A DNA stretch of 64,000 bases from Methanomassiliicoccaceae archaeon UBA404 (GCA_002498605.1 DAHY01000005.1:6952-70951); one strand, 5' to 3'; positions 54,911-64,000 are shown, counted from the first letter of the stretch. The notes: generated from the sequence alone by a model not told the origin. Numbers and translations: made by a program.

Positions 54911-56176
54911 TCATATATCGATTACGATGGGTTCCTTCAATTCTTTGCTTTCTTCGCCGAGAATCACGGTGTTAAGGTAATCGGAACACAACACTTTCGA
55001 AGCGATTTTCATAATGTCTTCCTCGGTTGTGGCATCTATATCGGAAAGTTTCTTTTCCAGTGTGTACAGCTTGCCGGTAAGCATATATTCCCGGGCGACC
55101 GCGGTCATTCTTCGGGCGGTTGATTCGTGAGATCTTATTATTTCTCCTTTTACCATCCGTTTTACCCGTTCAAGTTCCCCTTCCTCGAACCCTTCGTTTA
55201 CGAACGTGCGTACGACTTTGGAAGTTGCGTTCAAGGATTTTTCAACGTTTTCCTGGGTGGAAGACATAAACATACCCAGATACGACGCGTCAGTGGATTT
55301 TAAGTTCGATGAATAAACAGAATAAACCAATGCGTTCTTTTCCCGGACCTCCTGGAAAAGTCTTGACGAGGTTCCGGATCCCAATGTTGCGGACAGCATC
55401 GACATAGGCATGGAAAATTCCGAATCGGCGGATTCGCAGATGGGGAATCCCAACGCGATTTGGTAATGATCGGAACTGTTGGAAACGAATCTGTATTCCG
55501 GTTTGGGAATTGTGGGCGGTTTGCGGGAAGGTTTTGATTTTCCTTTCATGTCATCGAAATTTTCGGAGGCCCAGGATACGGTTTCGTCCTCATCCACGTC
55601 TCCCACGGCAAATACCGCAAAGTTGGGAATTCCGTATTTTTCCGCATAATATTCCCGAAGGTCCCTGTAGTTCAGATTTGCGACTATATCCTCGTCCCCT
55701 CCCTCTCCCTGACCCAGTTCCTGTCCTTTCCAAACAGTTTCGTCTATCAAATCGTAAATATAAGAGCCGGGATCGTTTTTAATCATGCTCAGTTCCTGGA
55801 GAACTATCTTTTTCTCCATCTCTGTGTCTTCATCGCCGATTAAGGGGTTTGCCAATATATCGGAAACCATCTCTTTGGCCACATCGGAGGTTTCGTTAAT
55901 GGTAAGACCGTAAAATCCGGTGTATTCTTTGCCGGTAAAAGCGTTCATCATTCCGCCGGCGCCTTCTATTTCTTTTGCCATTTGGTAAGACGAACGGGTT
56001 TTGGTACTCCGGAATACCACATGTTCCAGCAGGTGAGAGATTCCCAAAACGTTTTTCTTTTCGTCCCGGGATCCGGTGTTTACCATTACCAGATACCCCG
56101 AACTTTTGCTGTTGGCTATGGGGTCGGTAATTACCGGAATGCCTGCATCCGTGGTTGAAATCGATATTTTCGTCAT
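54911..56176 (-). CDS. M16-family zinc peptidase
   Basis: 421 residues. The inverted zinc motif is HLLEHVVF near residue 42, with the further glutamate about 75 residues on. Family segments include GMMNAFTGKEYTGFY and LREYYAEKYGIPNFAVFAVGDVD. C-terminal half has ALVYSVYSS. The ATG at 56176 is the real start; an open frame runs further but only antisense to the PAC2 gene. Role likely peptide turnover or maturation. Confidence 0.92.
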   Translation of the reverse strand: MTKISISTTDAGIPVITDPIANSKSSGYLVMVNTGSRDEKKNVLGISHLLEHVVFRSTKTRSSYQMAKEIEGAGGMMNAFTGKEYTGFYGLTINETSDVAKEMVSDILANPLIGDEDTEMEKKIVLQELSMIKNDPGSYIYDLIDETVWKGQELGQGEGGDEDIVANLNYRDLREYYAEKYGIPNFAVFAVGDVDEDETVSWASENFDDMKGKSKPSRKPPTIPKPEYRFVSNSSDHYQIALGFPICESADSEFSMPMSMLSATLGSGTSSRLFQEVREKNALVYSVYSSNLKSTDASYLGMFMSSTQENVEKSLNATSKVVRTFVNEGFEEGELERVKRMVKGEIIRSHESTARRMTAVAREYMLTGKLYTLEKKLSDIDATTEEDIMKIASKVLCSDYLNTVILGEESKELKEPIVIDI

Positions 56177-56227
56177 GACCACCTCTAATGTGAAATAGAT
56201 TAATAGATTGGCGGTAATCCGTGCATC

Positions 56228-56986
56228 ATGTCCGGGCTTAGAGTCATAAGATACGACGACGAGAACCTGAAAGACGCCACCGCCATCGTGGGATTTCCGA
56301 CCGTCGGTCTTGTCGGATCCATAGTAACAAGTTTCATAATCAAAGAATTCGGCATGCCCGTTTTCAGGGGAATGTCTTCCGACGACATGAGCCCGTACTG
56401 CATATTGCTGAACGGTGAACCTTATCCTCCCATCAGAGTCCACGGATTCTGCCGCAAAGAAGACACCGACACGGATTGCGGGGATTTGATGGTGGTTACG
56501 TCCGAAGTCTCCCCAAATATACAACAGTGCTATATGCTCACCCGGGAACTTTTGGATATGTTCGCGGACTACGGAATCAAACGAATCATTTGTATCGAAG
56601 GAATACCCAGATTCGGCGAAACGGACAGTATGTATGCCTGCGGAAGCACTCCGGCCGCAAGAGAAGTTATGAAAACTTTCGGCGTGGAAGAACTGGAAAA
56701 CGGCATGATCAAAGGTCTGACGGGAGTTATGCTGTTCGAAGGCAAAGAACGGAACATGGATGTCATCACTTTGCTGTGTCCCGCCGATCAGAAACTGCCG
56801 GATCCCCGTGCGGCCGTGGATATAGTCGAACAGCTGGCTAAAGTTGTTCCCGAACTTAAAAACGTGGATACCGAACCTTTGATGAAAGAAGCGGAAGAAC
56901 TGGAAAAGCGCATCATGGCTCATGCCGAACCTGTCCCGGAAAATTCCGCGGACACACTGCCTTACGATCAGAATCTGTACGGATAA
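56228..56986 (+). CDS. PAC2-family protein (proteasome assembly chaperone-like)
   Basis: 252 residues: ATAIVGFPTVGLVGSIVTSFI near residue 20, then EVSPNIQQCYMLTRELLDMF and IICIEGIPRF. This is the archaeal PAC2 fold, thought to help assemble the proteasome. Divergent from the M16 peptidase gene. C-terminus lysine- and glutamate-rich, possibly coiled coil. Confidence 0.9.
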   Translation: MSGLRVIRYDDENLKDATAIVGFPTVGLVGSIVTSFIIKEFGMPVFRGMSSDDMSPYCILLNGEPYPPIRVHGFCRKEDTDTDCGDLMVVTSEVSPNIQQCYMLTRELLDMFADYGIKRIICIEGIPRFGETDSMYACGSTPAAREVMKTFGVEELENGMIKGLTGVMLFEGKERNMDVITLLCPADQKLPDPRAAVDIVEQLAKVVPELKNVDTEPLMKEAEELEKRIMAHAEPVPENSADTLPYDQNLYG

Positions 56987-57019
56987 TCGTTAAATCGAAG
57001 ATGCGCATAGGTTGCAATA

Positions 57020-57493
57020 ATGAAACTGATACCTTCGAAATTCTTTGTTACATCGGGTTCCGCCACCAGCTCCGTTTCTCCGTTGAACGCTTTTGACGTG
57101 GCATTGCTGAAAGCGGGCATAAGCGAACAGAACCTTGTATGCGTATCATCCGTCATACCCGTTAAAGCAGAAGTTACCGACAACCGCAAAATGCCCATGG
57201 GTGCGGTTACCCATTGCGTACTGGCACAAATGAGAGGTTCGGAGGGAGAAACGATTTCCGCGGGAATCGCTTACGCCATGCGCGAGGACGGTTACGGCGG
57301 TTATGTGGCGGAAGGTCATCTCCACGGTTCCAAAGACTCATTGGAAGAAGAACTCAGAAACAAAATGAATGAAATGAGCCGCATACGGGATGTAAAACTC
57401 AATGAAATCACATTTATCGTTGAAGAATTGAAAATACCCAAAGGCGAATACGGTTGCTGCGTTGCGGCACTGGTATTCACGGAGTACGAATGA
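57020..57493 (+). CDS. pdaD: Pyruvoyl-dependent arginine decarboxylase
   Basis: It makes agmatine from arginine for polyamine synthesis and for agmatidine in tRNA-Ile. 157 residues. The proenzyme is cleaved at an internal serine to form the pyruvoyl group. N-terminal SGSATSSVSPLNAFDVALLKAGI, then PMGAVTHCVLAQMRG and ISAGIAYA match the PdaD family. The stop overlaps the next start (ATGA). Confidence 0.93.
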   Translation: MKLIPSKFFVTSGSATSSVSPLNAFDVALLKAGISEQNLVCVSSVIPVKAEVTDNRKMPMGAVTHCVLAQMRGSEGETISAGIAYAMREDGYGGYVAEGHLHGSKDSLEEELRNKMNEMSRIRDVKLNEITFIVEELKIPKGEYGCCVAALVFTEYE

Positions 57494-57930
57494 GCGGTTA
57501 TGCCGTAACTCCCTGTACCTGCGGAAGACTGAGGGTTATCGATCTGTCTTCCGAAACTTCCGTTTGTCCCTATTGCGGAAAATCGGTCGTCAACAACAAT
57601 GTTCGGAAGCTGTTTGTTGACGACGATCAGAGGGCCGTAAGAGATGCTTTGGCTCAACTGACGGGTTTTGAAATGCCGGAAGAAGATCCGGAAGTAAAAA
57701 AACGCATAGAAGAAGCGGATCCGTTTTCCACCCTCGTATACAGATACGAAGAGTGCTCGGACATTGAACTTAAAATGGAAATTTTGGCAAAGGGTCTGAC
57801 CGAACTCCACGGCACCTTTACGTTGGAAGACGTGAAAAAGGTGGATGAAAAAAACGGAGAGCGCATTCTCAAAGCCATGGTTGTTCAGTGTATTGTTTTT
57901 GAACCCGAACCGGGCCGTTACAGAATCTGA
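57490..57930 (+). CDS. DUF1922-type zinc-ribbon protein
   Basis: 146 residues. The N-terminal zinc ribbon has CTCGRLRVID and CPYCGKSV, followed by an acidic helical part. It resembles the archaeal DUF1922 family in the ribbon only. Coupled to pdaD by a 4-bp overlap. Function unknown; the assignment to DUF1922 is tentative. Confidence 0.7.
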   Translation: MSGYAVTPCTCGRLRVIDLSSETSVCPYCGKSVVNNNVRKLFVDDDQRAVRDALAQLTGFEMPEEDPEVKKRIEEADPFSTLVYRYEECSDIELKMEILAKGLTELHGTFTLEDVKKVDEKNGERILKAMVVQCIVFEPEPGRYRI

Positions 57931-58650
57931 TTATTTCGGAACATCCCCGCGTTTCGAACCTTCCTGCCTGAGTACCGCTCTGACAACATTCGGAAGATCG
58001 GAGAACGCGGTTTTATAGAAATATGCAATTGCTACAATAAGACCCAGAAACAGAGAAAGAGTTCCGATCCATTGTCCGGGATTGCTGAACCACGGCACCA
58101 TTACAATGTGATAAATCATGTTCACCAATACGGCCTGGGACGTGAATTCCAAAATTCTTAATTTTGCCACCCCTTCGCCCACCGTCAGTCCCGCCGCACT
58201 GAGCAGCATGGTTTTCGATATTGTCAGTATAACCAGTATTACGTAGTCTAAGGCTCCCAAAGCCTCACCGGCCGAAGAAGAGACGGATATCAGATAATAT
58301 GACATTCCGACCGCCATGGTTGCGCCGAAACCCAGTCCCAGACCGTATCCGTAAAACACCGTATCCGACTTTCCGTGGAATCTTCTGAGATTCAGAATTA
58401 CCAGAATCACCATTACTTCCAGCACACCGAAAAGCAGTGCACTGATAATCGCGTTTCCCCAAAAGTACGTGTACACTGCAAAGAGAATCGTGCCTGAAAT
58501 CATTCCGACTACGAACAGTCCGAAAAAGTACGGGTCGCTGAAGAACGGCTTCTCGACGGCGGGGTATGTGTATTTTCTCAGTACCAGGTACATGAGAATC
58601 ATAGCCGGTGCAATTCCTATTATAGACGCAAATCCCAGGACCATCTGCAT
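57931..58650 (-). CDS. Multi-pass membrane protein of unknown function
   Basis: 239 residues with about seven hydrophobic segments. Conserved-looking charged loops include YTYPAVEKPFFSDPYFFG near residue 27, and the C-terminus is basic (RQEGSKRGDVPK). It resembles PrsW-like or YhfC-like integral proteins in shape, but I see no glutamate pair typical of PrsW proteases. Convergent with the zinc-ribbon gene. Confidence 0.65.
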   Translation of the reverse strand: MQMVLGFASIIGIAPAMILMYLVLRKYTYPAVEKPFFSDPYFFGLFVVGMISGTILFAVYTYFWGNAIISALLFGVLEVMVILVILNLRRFHGKSDTVFYGYGLGLGFGATMAVGMSYYLISVSSSAGEALGALDYVILVILTISKTMLLSAAGLTVGEGVAKLRILEFTSQAVLVNMIYHIVMVPWFSNPGQWIGTLSLFLGLIVAIAYFYKTAFSDLPNVVRAVLRQEGSKRGDVPK

Positions 58651-58710
58651 AATGGAATCATATATCCGTCACTTATAATCCTTATCCATTCACTTTTCTG
58701 TTTCAAACCG

Positions 58711-60618
58711 TCAATTATCTGTTTTTCCGTCCATCAGACGGTCATAATAATGAATTACCATGCATGATTTTTCACACGCGCCGCAGGAAGTGCATTTGGC
58801 CGAGTCCACCCTCATCCCGCCCGAGATGCTTATCGCATTCCTGTTGCACGCCTTGACACAGATTCCGCAGGATGTGCACATCATTGCGCGGACAATGGCT
58901 TTTACCGTTCTTTCAAAAAGTCTTTCGGTATTTTTCTGGGTATCCGATACGACCGAGACCTGGCCGCCTCCGAAAACTTTGGCGGTGCCGTCACGGTTGC
59001 TGACCACGGCTATTTCAAATTCGGGGGAATACTTTACTCTGCCGACGGTTTTCAGCGCATCGACCACATATGAAAAATCGCGGGTTCTCGGAAGCGTAAC
59101 CACGGCTTCCGCCGAGTATCCCCCGGCTTCACAGACCGATGCGCCTTTCAGCAGTTTCATGGAAACACCGGATGAGAAGGCGGGTGCCAGATGTAAATTC
59201 AGTCGATCCGCCAGAAGCATCATTTTGGGCGGTAACGCTTTCCATCTCCAGAAACCCATATCCGCATATTCGGGGGGCAGGCCTCTGTCTTCGGCATACT
59301 TATGCAGATGATTTTCCCATTCTTTGTACAGGTCGGGATGCAGACGCTCGGTGTTTCTCCATTCGCTGGATAAACATGAAGCGCACAGATAACATCCTAT
59401 ACGTTCAAAATCCCGATCATATAACGGGTTGTACTTCAGATTGTTGGACCATATGTAGCACCATACGTCGGCAGAACGCCATTCCCGTATGGGATTGACG
59501 TTTATCTGATTGGGAACGAAGGGATTTTTTGACATTAACATAGTTCTGGACCGGGAAAACGATTCCAACGCTCTGTTGCCCTCAACCGTGACGGTTCCTT
59601 CGGGAAATTTGTTTTCGATCAGTTCCGTAATCGGTCCGAGTTTGCATACTTTGCAGCACCACCTGAAATCTTTTGCCGGCGGTCCGAACGAATCTACGTT
59701 TTCCCAGAAAGCATTGCCGGCTTCGGCGATATGTAATTCGTATCCGCCTTTTTCGGCGAAATCCTTGACGTAATTCACGGTTTCCGGATATTCCAATCCC
59801 GTGTTGATGAACATAAGGGCAGGTTTCTTTCTCAGAGCCTTTTCCGTAAGCGAACATGCCACCAACGAATCTTTGCCGCCGGAGAAAGAAACGGTTATGG
59901 GAAGATTCCCTCTCGTGGAAGTCTGAATTTCGGACATTGCAATGATTGTTATTTCTTCGATATGCTCCCGATTGGCTTCGATGAATTCCGTACGGCCGGA
60001 GTTGGGGGAATGGGGTCTGTTTTCTTCGGGATTCAAATCTCTGATTTTGAAGGCTCTGTCAGCTTCTTTCATCTCGGAAAAGGACGTGTGAGCAACGCCG
60101 GGGCCTGCTTTGCCGCCGGCTCTTTTGACTATCAGCGATTCGCCTTCTTCGAATTCCCCCAGAATTTCGGTGATTTTGTCGCCGGATACGTTTTTGCCTT
60201 TGAGATGTCCCGACATACCCGAAAACGAAACCACGTTCTTTGTGGCTCTTTCGGCAAAGAAATCTGCGCCGGGCTGACGCAATTCCACAATCAGTTTATT
60301 GAGACGCATATCGAATTTTAAAATACCCAGTACTGCGCCGTGAGCGATTATTTCATCGGTTCTGTCTTCCCCGGCAACTTTGTTGAAAAAAACGGCTTTG
60401 CCGTCAATCGGTTGTGATGTTCCGAAAGTTTCCCTGAATATTTTTGATAATATTTCTTTGGATTCCGAAAAACAGGGCCTTATATCCCCGGGACTGTTTA
60501 TTTCGAATTCCCGGCCCCGGGATCTGCAACGGGAACAGGATTTGCCCAAAAGGAGCGTGCCGCAACCGTCACACCAGCGGGCGGTCTCTTTGCCGTGAGC
60601 GATTTTAACCTGTGTCAT
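58711..60618 (-). CDS. PAPS-reductase-family protein with PUA-like and ferredoxin domains
   Basis: About 635 residues in order: a zinc ribbon CDGCGTLLLGKSCSRC near residue 18, a PUA-like part at about 130-200, a PP-loop domain with SFSGGKDSLVACSL near 250 and VEGNRALESFSRSRTM, and C-terminal ferredoxin motifs CTSCGICVKAC and CTSCGACEKSC. The order matches the methanogen PUA-PAPS reductase fusion family. The substrate is unknown: sulfate assimilation or thiolation are possible. The ATG at 60618 follows GGTGA. Confidence 0.88.
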   Translation of the reverse strand: MTQVKIAHGKETARWCDGCGTLLLGKSCSRCRSRGREFEINSPGDIRPCFSESKEILSKIFRETFGTSQPIDGKAVFFNKVAGEDRTDEIIAHGAVLGILKFDMRLNKLIVELRQPGADFFAERATKNVVSFSGMSGHLKGKNVSGDKITEILGEFEEGESLIVKRAGGKAGPGVAHTSFSEMKEADRAFKIRDLNPEENRPHSPNSGRTEFIEANREHIEEITIIAMSEIQTSTRGNLPITVSFSGGKDSLVACSLTEKALRKKPALMFINTGLEYPETVNYVKDFAEKGGYELHIAEAGNAFWENVDSFGPPAKDFRWCCKVCKLGPITELIENKFPEGTVTVEGNRALESFSRSRTMLMSKNPFVPNQINVNPIREWRSADVWCYIWSNNLKYNPLYDRDFERIGCYLCASCLSSEWRNTERLHPDLYKEWENHLHKYAEDRGLPPEYADMGFWRWKALPPKMMLLADRLNLHLAPAFSSGVSMKLLKGASVCEAGGYSAEAVVTLPRTRDFSYVVDALKTVGRVKYSPEFEIAVVSNRDGTAKVFGGGQVSVVSDTQKNTERLFERTVKAIVRAMMCTSCGICVKACNRNAISISGGMRVDSAKCTSCGACEKSCMVIHYYDRLMDGKTDN

Positions 60619-60676
60619 TCCGTCACCTGATATCCAATATACTTCATATTTATAAACAATAAGATAATGTTCGGCC

Positions 60677-61324
60677 ATGGACGACAGATACGAGATTATC
60701 GACCTTACCCCCAATTACGGGCGTTCCAGATTCAGTCGCGTTGAAATCAGGGATATTCTGATTTCGGTAATCGTACTGTCCCTGGCATTTACGCTTATGA
60801 TGATGAGGGGGAACTGGAAATACAGCGATGTCGGTTTGTTGTTTTTGATATTCTACGCACTCAGTTTTGTGATAATAACTCTGAGCTTTATTCCTCATGA
60901 AATGGGGCATAAATTCGTTGCGCAGAAGTACGGGGCCTGGTCCGAATACAGGAAATCCAACAATGGCCTGATTTTCGCCGTACTGATATCCCTGCTGGGT
61001 ATATTGATTGCCGCCCCGGGTGCAGTTTATATAAGAGGTTACATCACCGAAGAACAGAACGGGAAGATAAGTGCCGCCGGCCCTATTGTAAACATAATCA
61101 TCAGCGCCGTCTCGATAGGTCTGATGACGGTTTTCACAAACGGATGGTTGGGCACGCTGTTCTTTATGCTCGCTTATATAAACGCGATGCTGGCATTGTT
61201 TAATCTTATCCCCATTCCGCCATTGGACGGTTCCAAAATAATCAAATGGAGCATACCCGTGTGGATTGCCATGCTGGCACTGGCCGGCGTTGAATTCCTG
61301 ATGGCGATGGGTCTGCTGTTCTGA
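60677..61324 (+). CDS. M50-family (site-2 type) membrane zinc protease
   Basis: 215 residues with about five hydrophobic segments. Zinc motif HEMGHKF near residue 75 and the third ligand in NLIPIPPLDGSKI near 180. Intramembrane proteases of this kind release membrane-held regulators. It ends at a hairpin shared with the convergent glcD gene. Confidence 0.93.
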   Translation: MDDRYEIIDLTPNYGRSRFSRVEIRDILISVIVLSLAFTLMMMRGNWKYSDVGLLFLIFYALSFVIITLSFIPHEMGHKFVAQKYGAWSEYRKSNNGLIFAVLISLLGILIAAPGAVYIRGYITEEQNGKISAAGPIVNIIISAVSIGLMTVFTNGWLGTLFFMLAYINAMLALFNLIPIPPLDGSKIIKWSIPVWIAMLALAGVEFLMAMGLLF

Positions 61325-61349
61325 TTAAAAATTAAAATAAAAAATATAA

Positions 61350-61365
61350 GCGGGCGAAAGCCCGC
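61350..61365. terminator. Bidirectional hairpin terminator between M50 protease and glcD
   Basis: GCGGGC-gaaa-GCCCGC, 6-bp stem between convergent genes. On the minus strand it is followed by TTATATTTTTTATTTTAATTTTTA; on the plus strand a short T run follows. Confidence 0.7.
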
Positions 61366-61372
61366 ATTGTTT

Positions 61373-62806
61373 TCACTGGCACTCTTGGCAGGGATACCTG
61401 AGACCCGCCAGAGGATCGCCTTCGAAATCGAAGGTCTTGCCGGGGTTCAGAATGTTGTTGGGATCCATTGCCCGTTTGATTTCTCTGTAGGTCTTGATGT
61501 TGGAAGCCCTTTCTTTCTTGAAATCAAGGGCTTTGGCGATTCCCACGCCGTGTTCTCCGGTAACGGTTCCGCCGAGTTCGATGCATTTATCGAATATTTC
61601 GCCGACCGCAGCCATGCCGCGTTCCCAGTTTTCTCTGCTGTACGGATCGACCATCATCTTTGTGTGAAGGTTTCCGTCGGAAGCATGTCCGTAAGTTGCG
61701 ACAATCACATCGTGCCTGTCGGCGATTTCTCTGAATGCTTTGATTGCCGCGGGGACTTTGGATACGGGTACGCCCATATCATCCGCCAAAGACACGGAAA
61801 CAAATCCGGGCTTGAGAGCCGACAACGAAGTCATCACGGATTTTCTTGCATCCGTCCATTTGGCGATTTCAGCCTTGTCGTGGGACGCAACCACGCTGGT
61901 GGCTTTGCTGGCTTTGGCTACTTCTTCGACTATCTTCAAATCTCTGTCGACGATTTCCTGGGATTCTCCGTCCACTTCGACAATGATCAATGAGTTTGTG
62001 TCAGGCAGCGGATTTCCGCGGGCTTTGTTGACCGCGGAAATAGACAGGGAATCCATGATTTCGCAGGAAGCGGGAATCAACGGTCTCGCTATGAGATTCG
62101 CGATGCATTTTCCGGCATCCGTCACATCATCGAAAGCGCATATGCAGGATGCCGCATACATGGGCTTGGTCGTGAGTTTGAGAGTGACTTCCGTAACGAC
62201 TCCGAGCTGACCCTCGGATCCGCACATCAGACGGGCCAACTGGTATCCGGACGAATCTTTGATTGTCCTGGTGCCCGAACGAACGATTTCACCGTCGGCT
62301 TTGACAAAAGTCATTCCGAGTACGGCGTCTCTTGTCGCACCGTATTTTACGGCTCTCATTCCGGAAGCGTTGTTGGCAACCATGCCCCCGATTGTACAGG
62401 CTTCTCCCGAGCCGGGAGACGGGGGGAAAAAGAATCCGTATTTTGCCAACTCTTTGTTGAGTTCTTCGTATATGACCCCTGCTTCAACGTCAACCCAAAG
62501 ATCGGCTACGCTGACTTCTTTGATTTTCTTCATCTGCTGCATCGAAAGAACGATGCCGCCTTTGATAGGAACTGCCGAGCCGCACAACCCTGTGCCCCCT
62601 CCTCTGGGGGTAACCGGAATTTTTTCCTCGTTGGCAATTTTCATGATTTCCGAAACCTGCTCGGTGGTTTTCGGTCTGACTACCACATCGGGGTTGTTAT
62701 GATAGATCGAAGCGTCGAACCCGTAGGTATAGAGAACCGCGGGGTCCACGGAATAACCTTCCTTTCCTACGACCTTCTCGATCTTTTCAAGTATTCTTCG
62801 GTCCAT
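61373..62806 (-). CDS. FAD-linked oxidase (GlcD/D-lactate dehydrogenase type)
   Basis: About 477 residues. FAD-binding PCMH domain: VVRPKTTEQVSEIMKIANEE, then PVTPRGGGTGLCGSAVP and NASGMRAVKYGATRD. The C-terminal cap ends with GTVTGEHGVGIAK and the tail YPCQECQ. It oxidises a 2-hydroxyacid such as D-lactate or glycolate; electron acceptor unknown, since no GlcF-like partner adjoins. GGTGT precedes the ATG at 62806. Confidence 0.92.
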   Translation of the reverse strand: MDRRILEKIEKVVGKEGYSVDPAVLYTYGFDASIYHNNPDVVVRPKTTEQVSEIMKIANEEKIPVTPRGGGTGLCGSAVPIKGGIVLSMQQMKKIKEVSVADLWVDVEAGVIYEELNKELAKYGFFFPPSPGSGEACTIGGMVANNASGMRAVKYGATRDAVLGMTFVKADGEIVRSGTRTIKDSSGYQLARLMCGSEGQLGVVTEVTLKLTTKPMYAASCICAFDDVTDAGKCIANLIARPLIPASCEIMDSLSISAVNKARGNPLPDTNSLIIVEVDGESQEIVDRDLKIVEEVAKASKATSVVASHDKAEIAKWTDARKSVMTSLSALKPGFVSVSLADDMGVPVSKVPAAIKAFREIADRHDVIVATYGHASDGNLHTKMMVDPYSRENWERGMAAVGEIFDKCIELGGTVTGEHGVGIAKALDFKKERASNIKTYREIKRAMDPNNILNPGKTFDFEGDPLAGLRYPCQECQ

Positions 62807-63221
62807 TTTTACACCAACTACCCTATTCACCCTCATAGCTTATAAAGAATATGTATATTTCCGCCGTAAAACAATGAAAATATACAATCCGAATCCTATA
62901 ATATCCGGGTTTTAAAAACAGTCTGGATACATAACGGGGATTAACTTTACATCATATTGAAACCGAATCGGTTTCTCTGAAGGAAATGAAAAAGTTAACG
63001 GAGTTATTTCTTTGATATGCTGGTTTTAGCCGGGAACGTATGATTGCACTCCTGAATTATACGGACTTCTTTCATCTGCCGAAAACCTCTGAAAATGACA
63101 GCAGAATCTGAACCGGATTTTTAAAAAATTCCTGAAATTGCTTTATTTCTTAATAATTTTCTTCGATTTTTGTCGATTGGCTACCAGAAGTTAATTTAAA
63201 TGATTAACATACCGAACGGGT
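62807..63221. other. Intergenic region between glcD-like gene and adk
   Basis: About 415 bp, AT-rich, divergent promoters. I see no conserved RNA or gene in it. Confidence 0.5.
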
Positions 63222-63848
63222 ATGAAATCCAAAATAGTTCTTTTGGGACCTCCGGGATCCGGCAAAGGTACGCAGGGCGAAAAACTCAGTGCCGAACTGG
63301 GATACACAAGACTTTCCACCGGCGACATGCTTAGAGAAGCCGTGCGAAAGAGCACGCCTTTGGGACTGAAAGCCAAAGAATACATGGACAGCGGAAGACT
63401 GGTTCCCAACGATTTGATAATCGGTCTGATGAAAGAAAAAATAGCCCAGGTCGACGGCGGCGTGATCTTTGACGGATTCCCCAGAACCGTTGAACAGGCC
63501 GATGCTCTCGCAAAAGAAATCGACGTGGATCTGGCTATCAACCTTGACGTTGATGATGAGGAACTTATGGTCAGACTCACGGAAAGGCGCACCTGCCCCG
63601 AATGCAACTGTGTTTTCCACCTGGTTTACAATCCTCCCAAAAAGGCCGGCATTTGCGACAAATGCGGTTGTGAACTGTATCACAGAGACGATGATACCGA
63701 AGCCACCGTCAGAAACAGACTCAAAGTCTACAGAGAGAACACTTTCCCTTTGATAGAGTATTACGAAAAACTGGGAAAACTCGTAACCATTATGGGCAAA
63801 GGCGAAATCGACGAGATCTTTGCTCAGGTCGAAAAGGCGGTTCGCTGA
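63222..63848 (+). CDS. adk: Adenylate kinase
   Basis: 208 residues: P-loop GPPGSGKGTQG near residue 8, LSTGDMLR, VIFDGFPRT. The lid carries four cysteines CPECNCVF and CDKCGCE, so it is a zinc-bearing lid. This is the bacterial-like Adk type. It ends in a hairpin at 63858-63873. Confidence 0.96.
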   Translation: MKSKIVLLGPPGSGKGTQGEKLSAELGYTRLSTGDMLREAVRKSTPLGLKAKEYMDSGRLVPNDLIIGLMKEKIAQVDGGVIFDGFPRTVEQADALAKEIDVDLAINLDVDDEELMVRLTERRTCPECNCVFHLVYNPPKKAGICDKCGCELYHRDDDTEATVRNRLKVYRENTFPLIEYYEKLGKLVTIMGKGEIDEIFAQVEKAVR

Positions 63849-63857
63849 ATTCTCAAT

Positions 63858-63873
63858 GAGGGGTTTACCCCTC
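63858..63873 (+). terminator. Hairpin terminator after adk
   Basis: GAGGGG-ttta-CCCCTC with a 6-bp stem, 10 nt after the adk stop; a weak T tract follows. Confidence 0.6.
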
Positions 63874-63922
63874 GCACTCTTTACGAAAACTATTAAAATA
63901 TTACCGCATTGGGGAGATTAAC

Positions 63923-63998
63923 AGCCTCGTAGTGTAGGGGTCAATCATGCAGGTCTCTGGATCCTGCGACCGCAGTTCGAATCTGCGCGAGGCTACCA
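63923..63998 (+). tRNA. tRNA-Gln (CTG)
   Basis: Acceptor AGCCTCG pairs with CGAGGCT, T-arm CGCAG-TTCGAAT-CTGCG, discriminator A, CCA encoded. Anticodon loop CTCTGGA gives CTG; the stem has four pairs and a closing U-U mismatch. No intron. Confidence 0.88.
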
Positions 63999-64000
63999 CT

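Noticed and set aside
54911..56923. A 670-residue reading of the M16 peptidase
   Set aside because: The N-terminal 249 residues lie antisense to the PAC2 gene and have no family character; the ATG at 56176 starts the conserved part.
60630..60650. Operator-like TATCCAATA before the PAPS-reductase-like gene
   Set aside because: A single half-site without the inverted partner.
58711..60714. Longer start of the PAPS-reductase-like protein
   Set aside because: The extra 32 residues lack family character; GGTGA before 60618 supports the shorter start.
1..64000. CRISPR array, insertion sequence or prophage
   Set aside because: No regularly spaced repeats, transposase, integrase or phage genes were seen.

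Overview
This window comes from a methanogenic archaeon, most likely of the order Methanomassiliicoccales (Thermoplasmata). The grounds are: archaeal information genes (eS1, eL37, eL41, LSm, three intron-containing tRNAs); soluble heterodisulfide reductase HdrBC; a methylotrophic set of MtaA/MtbA-type methyltransferase, corrinoid protein and RamA; and two in-frame amber (TAG) codons inside apparently continuous coding sequence. Every other gene ending I could check uses TAA or TGA. That is what a genome that decodes TAG as pyrrolysine would look like. No pyl genes lie in the window, so the order-level assignment is an inference.

Layout. 1-4.3 kb: a FecBCD-type importer (dockerin-like EF-hand binding protein, two permeases, ATPase). 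4.4-7.2 kb: tRNA-Glu, nadE, a DUF1846 protein, tRNA-Ser. 7.3-9.0 kb: a DrrAB-type ABC exporter. 9.2-10.0 kb: a Sel1-repeat protein with an internal amber codon. 10.5-15.3 kb: ACT protein, homoserine dehydrogenase, citramalate synthase, ACT protein and UPF0210 protein. 15.6-18.9 kb: a second complete FecBCD importer with another EF-hand binding protein. 19.2-22.9 kb: methyltransferase MtaA/MtbA, corrinoid protein and RamA. 22.9-40.3 kb: the most unusual region, with two CobN/BchH-like chelatase large subunits, ChlI- and ChlD-like partners, a NifH-like protein plus two NifD/E/K-like proteins, and two more DrrAB exporters. 40.6-64 kb: mostly housekeeping (intron-bearing tRNAs, eL41, a DUF4143 ATPase, purF, eL37, LSm, pyrC, AMMECR1, an ArsA/Get3 ATPase, eS1, HdrBC, a hydrogenase maturation protease, an M16 peptidase, PAC2, PdaD, a PAPS-reductase-like protein, an M50 protease, a GlcD-like oxidase, adk, tRNA-Gln).

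How it works together. A 15-bp palindrome, TGGAT-N5-ATCCA, often extended to TTGGAT-N5-ATCCAA, sits at seven promoters. These lie before both importers, the first importer's separate ATPase, the first DrrAB exporter, cobN1-drrAB2, the divergent chlI-chlD/cobN2 pair, and the nifH-like operon. This ties metal or tetrapyrrole import, chelatase, nitrogenase-like reductase and export into one regulon. Large chelatase subunit plus I and D subunits plus a NifH/D/K-like reductase is the toolkit of chlorophyll-type tetrapyrrole synthesis. Here it appears in a methanogen, together with exporters and importers. My leading hypothesis is a metal-responsive pathway that makes, exports or salvages a modified metallotetrapyrrole. 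The product and the metal cannot be read from the sequence.
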